From: Bacteroidota bacterium
GTDB lineage: Bacteria; Bacteroidota; Ignavibacteria; T3Sed10-11
Assembly: GCA_007128495.1 (NCBI GenBank)
Contig: SKXH01000200.1
Span: 1 to 10,080, forward strand
Length of the DNA: 10,080 nt
Direction: 5' to 3'
Part shown: positions 1-5,636 of the stretch, in pieces
How the letters are laid out: the number at the start of each line of letters is the position of its first letter
Position numbering within the stretch: position 1 is the stretch's first letter
The notes under the pieces: model-generated
The model's database searches: none
What the model saw: only the letters and a program-made list of their open reading frames with translations
What the model was told of the DNA's origin: nothing
Translations under genes and position numbers: made by a program

Positions 1-465
1 CCGGTCAAACAGATCGATGCAAACGGCGTTGCCATCGTATCGGATTCAATTGATATAGCGAATACGCGGATCCAATTTGAAAACGGGGCGGTTGCAAATA
101 TCACTGCGAGCAGAATTTCACAAAAGAAAATGCGCAAGATGCGATTATTCCAGCGTGATGCATACATTACAATCGACTTTTTGCAGGGTCTGGCTGAGTT
201 ATACCGCCTGTTCAGTGATGGCACTGACGTACCCGAATTAACTATGATGCTCGGTGAAATCGGAGAGGGTGAACAAAAGAAGACTATCGTGTATCAACGT
301 CCGGAGGTACCGGATATAAATGCCCTTGAATATGAGCTCGCACAATTCATCGATGCCGTTCACAACGGAAACTCACCGCTAGTTACCGCGTTTGAAGGGA
401 AAAAAGCACTCGAAGTTGCACTGGAAGTATTGAAGAAAATAAACGAACAAGTTATCCCGTGGTGA
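1..465 (+). CDS. Gfo/Idh/MocA-family oxidoreductase, C-terminal fragment
   Basis: The frame is open from the first base, so only the last 154 residues are visible; the N-terminal Rossmann domain and its nucleotide-binding motif lie upstream of the window. Family members are NAD(P)-dependent dehydrogenases acting on sugars, sugar nucleotides or cyclitols. The visible part fits the C-terminal alpha/beta domain of the family: a strand pattern around residues 19-36 (R-I-Q-F-E-N-G-A-V-A-N-I) and a closing helix segment with E-L-A-Q-F-I-D-A-V followed by G-K-K-A-L-E-V-A-L-E-V-L. That ending is typical of the family, where the last helix carries E-G-x-x-A-L-x-V. A lipid A-related role (GnnA-like UDP-GlcNAc 3-dehydrogenase) is possible but cannot be judged without the N-terminus. 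The stop codon overlaps the start of the following CCA-adding enzyme gene, so the two are probably co-transcribed. The internal ATG at 130 is not the real start. Confidence 0.82.
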   Translation, partial: PVKQIDANGVAIVSDSIDIANTRIQFENGAVANITASRISQKKMRKMRLFQRDAYITIDFLQGLAELYRLFSDGTDVPELTMMLGEIGEGEQKKTIVYQRPEVPDINALEYELAQFIDAVHNGNSPLVTAFEGKKALEVALEVLKKINEQVIPW

Positions 466-1922
466 AAAGCAATACTACACATGACCAAAATCCCCGGATA
501 TCGCCGGAACTGCCCGACGATCCGGTCATATCAATTCTATCGCATCTCTCCGAGGAAATCGAAACCTCGCTTTATATTGTGGGGGGCTATATACGCGATC
601 ACCTCCTCGGGAAAACGGTAAAAGATATCGATGTGATGGCAGCCGGCGACGGCATCACCGTTGCGAACGCTTTTGCCAAAAAAGCTCAGGCAAAAAATGT
701 CGTTGTATATGAGAAATTCGGTACTGCACTGGTTAAGCTGCGGGATCGTGACATAGAATTTGTCGGTGCCCGCAAAGAAAAATATCACGAACGTTCGCGC
801 AAACCCTCGGTACAACCTGCTACGGTACATGACGACCTCTCCCGTCGTGATTTCACAATTAATGCAATGGCGGTAGCGATGCATCCATCGGAGTTCGGGA
901 CACTGCTCGATCCATTCAAGGGCAGGGCCGATCTAAAAAAGGAAGTGATCCGGACTCCCCTCGACCCGGATGAAACATTCGACGACGATCCGCTCCGTAT
1001 GATGCGTGCGATACGATTTGCCGCCAAATTGGATTTCACCATTCACCGGCAAACACTGCAGGGAATTAAAAATAACAAAGAGCGTATCACAATCGTATCG
1101 CAGGAACGCATCACCGATGAATTGCTGAAGTTAATTCAATCAGACAAGCCATCGAAAGGATTTATACTCCTTAAGGAGACCGGATTACTTGAGATCATCT
1201 TTCCTGAATTCAATGAACTTGCCGGCGTCGATCAACGGTACGAATATCATCATAAGGATGTTTTCTACCATACATTGCAGGTACTCGATAACATCACCGA
1301 ACACACCGGCGATGTATATCTTCGCATTGCGGCATTGCTGCACGACATAGCAAAGCCGAAAACGAAAGCATATCACCCGCAACAGGGCTGGACATTTCAC
1401 GGCCATGAGGAACTGGGCGCACGTATGGTAAAACATCTATTCAAACGATTTAAATTACCGCTCGATCGTGTACCGTATGTCGAAAAACTCATTCGATTAC
1501 ATCTGCGGCCAATGGCGCTCGTCGATGAAGACGTGACCGATTCTGCAATTCGTCGTTTGTTATTTGAAGCAGGTGAGGAAATCGACGATTTAATGAAACT
1601 ATGCCGGGCGGATATCACCTCCAAAAACCCGCGGAAGGTAAAACAGTACTTAAACAACTATAACCGCCTTATGAAACGTATGGAGGAGATTGAGGAAAAG
1701 GACCGTTTGCGCAACTGGCAGCCGCCGATTCGCGGTGACGAGATCATGGAACGACTCGACATTCCCCCCGGCAAACTCGTCGGCTTACTAAAAAAAGCCG
1801 TAGAAGATGCGATACTCGACGGCGAGATACCGAATGAATACGAAGCCGCTGTCGATTATCTTTACAAAGTAAAAGATCAAATTATTCAAAAGTATAACGA
1901 AGGTAACTTTAACAAGTCATAA
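459..1922 (+). CDS. cca: CCA tRNA nucleotidyltransferase with HD domain
   Basis: Adds or repairs the 3'-terminal CCA of tRNAs in the cytoplasm; a related branch of this family (class II) comprises poly(A) polymerases. Seen in the 487-residue protein: the nucleotidyltransferase signature G-G-Y-I-R-D at 42-47 with the metal-binding D-I-D at 56-58; the R-R-D-F-T-I-N motif at 129-135, involved in nucleotide recognition; D-D-D-P-L-R-M-M-R-A-I-R-F in the neck; and an HD phosphohydrolase-type domain with H-D at 295-296 and a further H-G-H-E-E about 22 residues later. Length and domain order are normal for the Bacteroidota type. There is no ATG before the catalytic motifs. Two tandem GTG codons at 459 and 462 are the plausible starts; 462 gives a classic 4-base GTGA overlap with the upstream stop, which argues for translational coupling. 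The CCA-adding versus poly(A)-polymerase choice rests on context and family frequency. Confidence 0.93.
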   Translation: MVKSNTTHDQNPRISPELPDDPVISILSHLSEEIETSLYIVGGYIRDHLLGKTVKDIDVMAAGDGITVANAFAKKAQAKNVVVYEKFGTALVKLRDRDIEFVGARKEKYHERSRKPSVQPATVHDDLSRRDFTINAMAVAMHPSEFGTLLDPFKGRADLKKEVIRTPLDPDETFDDDPLRMMRAIRFAAKLDFTIHRQTLQGIKNNKERITIVSQERITDELLKLIQSDKPSKGFILLKETGLLEIIFPEFNELAGVDQRYEYHHKDVFYHTLQVLDNITEHTGDVYLRIAALLHDIAKPKTKAYHPQQGWTFHGHEELGARMVKHLFKRFKLPLDRVPYVEKLIRLHLRPMALVDEDVTDSAIRRLLFEAGEEIDDLMKLCRADITSKNPRKVKQYLNNYNRLMKRMEEIEEKDRLRNWQPPIRGDEIMERLDIPPGKLVGLLKKAVEDAILDGEIPNEYEAAVDYLYKVKDQIIQKYNEGNFNKS

Positions 1923-2027
1923 ATTTTAATTATATTGTTATTTACAGGGATTTAGGTAATTATATTCAGTAGTAGAATTAGCTTGCTTGAGGGAAATTGC
2001 TGCGATTGACGTTGGTGTATATTAAAG
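1923..2027. other. Intergenic gap with a 10-base AT-rich direct repeat
   Basis: A 105-base, AT-rich gap between the CCA-adding enzyme gene and the CBM9/DUF5916 gene. TAATTATATT occurs twice, at 1927-1936 and 1957-1966, exactly 30 bases apart. I see no strong terminator hairpin, no clear Shine-Dalgarno sequence before the ATG at 2028, and no promoter I would assert. The change in gene function here makes a promoter for the downstream gene likely, but that is inference. Confidence 0.4.
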
Positions 2028-4280
2028 ATGCGAATAATCTGGCTTTTTGTAATATCAATAACTCTATCACTATTTTTCACCCCGGACGTTCATCCATATT
2101 TTAATTTTACAGTTGATGAGCTGCAGGACAGGGCGTTTATTGTAAATAAAGACGATACCATTTCAATCCCGCGCGTCAACGGTACCGTTACAGTTGACGG
2201 TAAACTCGACGAACCATTCTGGGATCAAGCGGTAATGTGGAAGCTGCCGTACGAAATACGTATCGGCGAAAACGTCGCTGCACCAATGGAAACCTATGTA
2301 CTTATGGCGTCGACCGAATCAGAATTCCGTATCGCATTTATCGCACTCGATCCGGAGCCAAACCGGATACGCGCATCATTAACCGACCGTGACAGCTGGA
2401 GCAGAACCGAAGATGATCACATCGGTGTATATATAGATACATTCGGAGATAAGCGAAATGCGTATTATATAGCCGTCAATGCCCGCGGTGTGCAGTATGA
2501 TGCAATGCGGTTGGACCGCGGTGGTCAGGGTACTTCAGACGATTCGGGATTTGACTTTATGTGGGAATCAGCAGCAACGATTACCGACCACGGTTATATT
2601 GTGGAAATTGCACTACCGTACAGATATTTACGTCTTAGTAACAATGCAAATAATGGCAAGGTCACCTGGAATCTTAAACCGTTTCGGGTCATCCCCCGTT
2701 CTCATCGTTATGAAATTAGTCCGGTTCAATGGGACTATAACCGTAATTGTTTCCTCTGTCAAATCCCCGCTGTCACCATTGACGATCCGGATAGGTCATT
2801 TCGCCCGCTTCAAATGATACCGTATACAAGCGCAATATACGATGAGCAGCAGGCACATTCTGAATTCGATCCCGCTATCGGTATCGATATGAAATACCAG
2901 ACTACCGACTGGGCTATCGATGCCACCATACTGCCCGATTATAGCCAGGTAGAAACCGATGCATTCCAGATGACAACCAACATTAGATTTTTGCCACGAT
3001 TTCCCGAGCACCGTCCTTTCTTTTCGGAACGTACCGATCTCATTAGATTTCCGATCAGTCAAACAATCTACACCCGCACATTGATCGATCCAACAGTCGG
3101 ACTCCGATGGACGGGCAAAACCGGACCGCATAATTTTCTGATGCTCGGACTTCATGATAAGGTTACCTGGCTGCTTTTACCGGGTCGAGACGCCTCTGCA
3201 AGTACCGTGCTTGATCAACAATCGTGGAATGCAATGTTCCGGTATCGTTACGATATGTCGGCGGATGCGGTCATGGGAGTTTTCGCCACAGACCGTGAAT
3301 TTGAGGGCGGATATAATCGGCTCATTAGTGCCGATGGACAGTTTGCACTCGACAACCGCCACACATTTGTTACGCAGGTCATAGGCACTTCAACGCGATA
3401 TCCCGACGATGTCGCTACGACGTTCGATATGCCGGAAGGCAACTTCACGGGATTCGGGTATATCGCACGCCTGAACAGAAGCGGCAGGCATTGGAATTAC
3501 AACATTGAAACCCGCGACTTCGAGGATACCTTTATCACCGGAATGGGAATGCAGCAACGTGTCGGAATACGCACAGGTGCTGCAAGCACCTCTTACGATT
3601 TGTATCCCGATCACGACATTGTCAGAAGAATCGGATCATATGTACGATTTAGCGGCACATGGGACCGCACATCCCACACACCGTTAAACTTGAGTACCAG
3701 GGGAGGATTGATAGTTTCGGCCATAAAGCAATTATACGTCGATGCGCATGTACAGCAAGAACGTGAACAGTTTATTGACCGTGATTTTAATACAACCCGC
3801 TACGGAATGTTCTTCCGGATAATCCCGTCCCACTGGTACCGGTTCACAACCAGATTCAGTACCGGCGATGCCATCGACTACCGTCTTGTTGAATTAATGA
3901 CGAGCTTCGATGGATATATATCTAATTCCTTCAACTTATTCGATCGGCAATTACAAATTTCGCACGATATAAATTATTATAAGCTGTACCATTCTATTAC
4001 CGCTCAAAATGCCTGGATACATAGAACTTACGCCGAATTACAACTCACCCCGGAACTGGCAATCCGGAATATTGCACAATGGCGGGATTTTAAGTGGAAT
4101 GATCCGCGGTACACCGGCACACCCGATCACCAACAAACATTTGAAAATCAATTTCTCGTACGTTACCGGTTTAATTATGCGACAGCAATTTATGCTGGAG
4201 CGTACGGCCGCTGGGATACACAAGATGATAACTCAAACAACATGTGGCAGGTGTTTGCAAAGATATCGTACTTGATATAG
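2028..4280 (+). CDS. CBM9-like / DUF5916 outer-membrane barrel protein
   Basis: A 750-residue predicted outer-membrane protein. Residues 1-23 form a hydrophobic export signal. Residues about 50-245 match the carbohydrate-binding family 9-like fold, recognised by V-D-G-K-L-D-E-P-F-W-D-Q-A at 56-68 and later by D-D-H-I-G-V-Y-I-D-T-F-G-D. The DUF5916 hallmark follows: D-Y-S-Q-V-E-T-D-A-F at 304-313 and F-P-E-H-R-P-F-F from 325. The remainder is rich in alternating polar and aromatic residues, as in transmembrane beta strands, and ends V-F-A-K-I-S-Y-L-I. The family is common in Bacteroidota, Gemmatimonadota and relatives; its function is not established. The N-terminal domain suggests binding of sugars or another ligand at the cell envelope, but no catalytic residues can be named. 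The length is usual for the family. The ATG at 2028 gives a good signal peptide but has no clear ribosome binding site. Confidence 0.87.
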   Translation: MRIIWLFVISITLSLFFTPDVHPYFNFTVDELQDRAFIVNKDDTISIPRVNGTVTVDGKLDEPFWDQAVMWKLPYEIRIGENVAAPMETYVLMASTESEFRIAFIALDPEPNRIRASLTDRDSWSRTEDDHIGVYIDTFGDKRNAYYIAVNARGVQYDAMRLDRGGQGTSDDSGFDFMWESAATITDHGYIVEIALPYRYLRLSNNANNGKVTWNLKPFRVIPRSHRYEISPVQWDYNRNCFLCQIPAVTIDDPDRSFRPLQMIPYTSAIYDEQQAHSEFDPAIGIDMKYQTTDWAIDATILPDYSQVETDAFQMTTNIRFLPRFPEHRPFFSERTDLIRFPISQTIYTRTLIDPTVGLRWTGKTGPHNFLMLGLHDKVTWLLLPGRDASASTVLDQQSWNAMFRYRYDMSADAVMGVFATDREFEGGYNRLISADGQFALDNRHTFVTQVIGTSTRYPDDVATTFDMPEGNFTGFGYIARLNRSGRHWNYNIETRDFEDTFITGMGMQQRVGIRTGAASTSYDLYPDHDIVRRIGSYVRFSGTWDRTSHTPLNLSTRGGLIVSAIKQLYVDAHVQQEREQFIDRDFNTTRYGMFFRIIPSHWYRFTTRFSTGDAIDYRLVELMTSFDGYISNSFNLFDRQLQISHDINYYKLYHSITAQNAWIHRTYAELQLTPELAIRNIAQWRDFKWNDPRYTGTPDHQQTFENQFLVRYRFNYATAIYAGAYGRWDTQDDNSNNMWQVFAKISYLI

Positions 4281-4283
4281 CAT

Positions 4284-4299
4284 TGTGATACAAGTCACA
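4284..4299. promoter_or_regulatory. CRP-type operator, exact TGTGA-N6-TCACA
   Basis: The 16 bases TGTGATACAAGTCACA match the CRP/CAP half-site consensus at all ten conserved positions with the canonical 6-base spacer. The site lies in a 102-base gap, four bases after the preceding stop codon and 83 bases upstream of the lipoprotein ATG. An exact match of this kind is unlikely by chance in 10 kb. The site suggests control of the downstream gene by a Crp/Fnr-family regulator. If it acts as in known activators, with the site centred 41 or 61 bases upstream, transcription would start near 4333 or 4353. The palindrome could also form a short hairpin, but no T-tract follows it, so it is not a convincing terminator. 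Confidence 0.6.
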
Positions 4300-4382
4300 C
4301 AATTTGGTAAAAACATCTATTATTATAGAAGTATCTATAAAGTGTAACTATATTCATATCATTTGCTGGGGGCCCTGCCGTT

Positions 4383-5492
4383 ATGAAAACTTCATTAGCT
4401 GCGTTACTCATCGTCATAATGGGGTTATTTGTATCTTGCAAACAAGCATCCGAACCGACTCCAAAACTGAGCGATGCCGTCGAGACCGTTCCGCGATTGT
4501 CTGAAATTCCCGGAACAGATAGTGCTTCGTTTACACTTAATAGAAACCGGGTAAGCAGTCAATTCACACTCACGCTTGAAAATATATCCGACAACGGTAT
4601 TATCGGAAACGGTGTATACGATGCCTGGTGCGCACGCTGGGATGCCCCGATCAATTCAAACGGCGGACAATACAACAATATAAAACTCCTGTCGTCAAAG
4701 CATGTTCCTGAATGGAATCCGATCAACTACCTGATGAATAATATCGAAATTTATATGGACACGTATGACGAGCTTGGATGGCGTGAAGTCCAGCTTGTGA
4801 TATGGGAACTGCTCGACTATCAGGACTTCGATCTCGAATCAGATCGTACCTATTACAGCGACGGCATTCCACAATTCGATATGGATCTGGTTAAAACTCT
4901 GATCGCCGACATCGAAATGAATAGCGAAGAATACACACACGAACAGGGTAACGTATTTGTTATCTTTATAGATATGTCGGGATATGAAAACACTCAAAAC
5001 TTATTGATCGTTACGCTCGAACCGGATGAACCCGGCGGAGCATTCGGTGCAACATATATGAACGGAAACAGCGTCACGGTAAAAATTGCAGACAACATGA
5101 GTAGTTACAAATCAAAGATTAACGCCGACCGTACCGTATCATTTAAATACACTTCCGGCGCTTCTCAATCTACTTACCATAGCATTGCCGCCGATTTTAA
5201 TACCTCGAACAGCAGCATCTCTGCCGCTTCCTCGACGATTCGGGGAGATCTCCCCGGTGTCGAACATCTTCAAAACATCATAATAGTTCTTCGTTCACAG
5301 AATGGTACCGATATGACATTTACCGGTATCAAGATAAACGGCAGAAATCATACGGATATTCACTCTAACGGGAATGTACAAAAAACACGGGCGATCCGTG
5401 ATGTAGACATCCAGAACGGTGTTGAGATTACCGGTGAACTGAACTATGACGGGCCGTTCTCAGGATATTTGCAAATACTTCTTACTGATTGA
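4383..5492 (+). CDS. Lipoprotein with thioester-domain-like motifs
   Basis: I do not recognise a named family for the full 369-residue protein. Residues 1-19 form a lipoprotein signal: K2, a hydrophobic stretch, then L-F-V-S-C with the lipidated Cys at 19; the next residue is Lys. The part after a short acidic/proline linker (about 50-215) contains Y-D-A-W-C with Cys83, then N-Y-L-M-N-N, then W-R-E-V-Q-L-V-I-W with Gln137 and Trp141. This Cys plus Phi-Q-x-x-Phi-W pair is the signature reported for thioester domains (TED/TQXA type) of Gram-positive adhesins, where Cys and Gln form an internal thioester that can bond covalently to host or surface ligands. A second, Ser/Thr-rich beta-type region (about 218-369) follows and has no recognised motif. 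A role in surface adhesion or envelope assembly is inference. The ATG at 4383 gives the signal peptide; a CRP-type site precedes the gene. The family assignment is tentative; a secreted lipoprotein is the safe call. Confidence 0.75.
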   Translation: MKTSLAALLIVIMGLFVSCKQASEPTPKLSDAVETVPRLSEIPGTDSASFTLNRNRVSSQFTLTLENISDNGIIGNGVYDAWCARWDAPINSNGGQYNNIKLLSSKHVPEWNPINYLMNNIEIYMDTYDELGWREVQLVIWELLDYQDFDLESDRTYYSDGIPQFDMDLVKTLIADIEMNSEEYTHEQGNVFVIFIDMSGYENTQNLLIVTLEPDEPGGAFGATYMNGNSVTVKIADNMSSYKSKINADRTVSFKYTSGASQSTYHSIAADFNTSNSSISAASSTIRGDLPGVEHLQNIIIVLRSQNGTDMTFTGIKINGRNHTDIHSNGNVQKTRAIRDVDIQNGVEITGELNYDGPFSGYLQILLTD

Positions 5493-5530
5493 ATTGTATT
5501 AATTTTTTATTTTCCCCCCACATTTCTTAT

Positions 5531-5546
5531 ATTGATTATTGTCAAT
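5531..5546. promoter_or_regulatory. Crp/Fnr-family operator, FNR-like (ATTGA-N6-TCAAT)
   Basis: The 16 bases ATTGATTATTGTCAAT form a perfect 5-base inverted repeat with a 6-base spacer, the geometry of Crp/Fnr sites. Read as FNR (TTGAT-N4-ATCAA), the match is nine of ten, with G in place of A in the right half. The site lies 38 bases after the lipoprotein stop and 90 bases before the GTG of the DUF5686 gene, so it is placed to control that gene. Confidence is lower than for the site at 4284 because AT-rich palindromes occur more easily by chance. Confidence 0.4.
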
Positions 5547-5550
5547 AACC

Positions 5551-5600
5551 CGGGAGCGTGAGCCCCCCGAATCACCTGAAATGGAGCGATTGAGGTAATC
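5551..5600 (+). other. Possible structured RNA leader upstream of the DUF5686 gene
   Basis: Two elements can fold. At 5552-5566, GGG-A-GC-GTGA-GC-CCC makes a 5-base-pair stem with a bulged A and a GNRA-type tetraloop. At 5574-5596, ACCT can pair with AGGT around an inner AAT/ATT stem, leaving G and A residues positioned for tandem sheared G-A pairs. GGAGCG followed by TGAG occurs in both elements, with two extra bases in the second. This resembles no riboswitch class I can name. If transcription starts 41 or 61 bases downstream of the operator at 5531-5546, the first hairpin would not be transcribed, so a leader role is uncertain. Confidence 0.25.
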
Positions 5601-5636
5601 ATTATTAAAAAATATCCGGCTAAATTAAGTGATTCC

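Noticed and set aside
785..1042. Minus-strand open frames inside the CCA-adding enzyme gene and in the other large genes.
   Set aside because: They overlap well-supported genes, have no recognisable motifs, and their predicted proteins look like compositional shadows.
4283..4310. Rho-independent terminator after the DUF5916 gene formed by the TTGTG/CACAA palindrome.
   Set aside because: The stem is only five base pairs, not GC-rich, and no T-tract follows; the CRP-type operator reading fits far better.
5571..5600. Resemblance to the ACCTGA...GG segment of the TPP riboswitch.
   Set aside because: The conserved CTGAGA and GGATAATGCCAGCG elements are missing, and the downstream gene has no link to thiamine.
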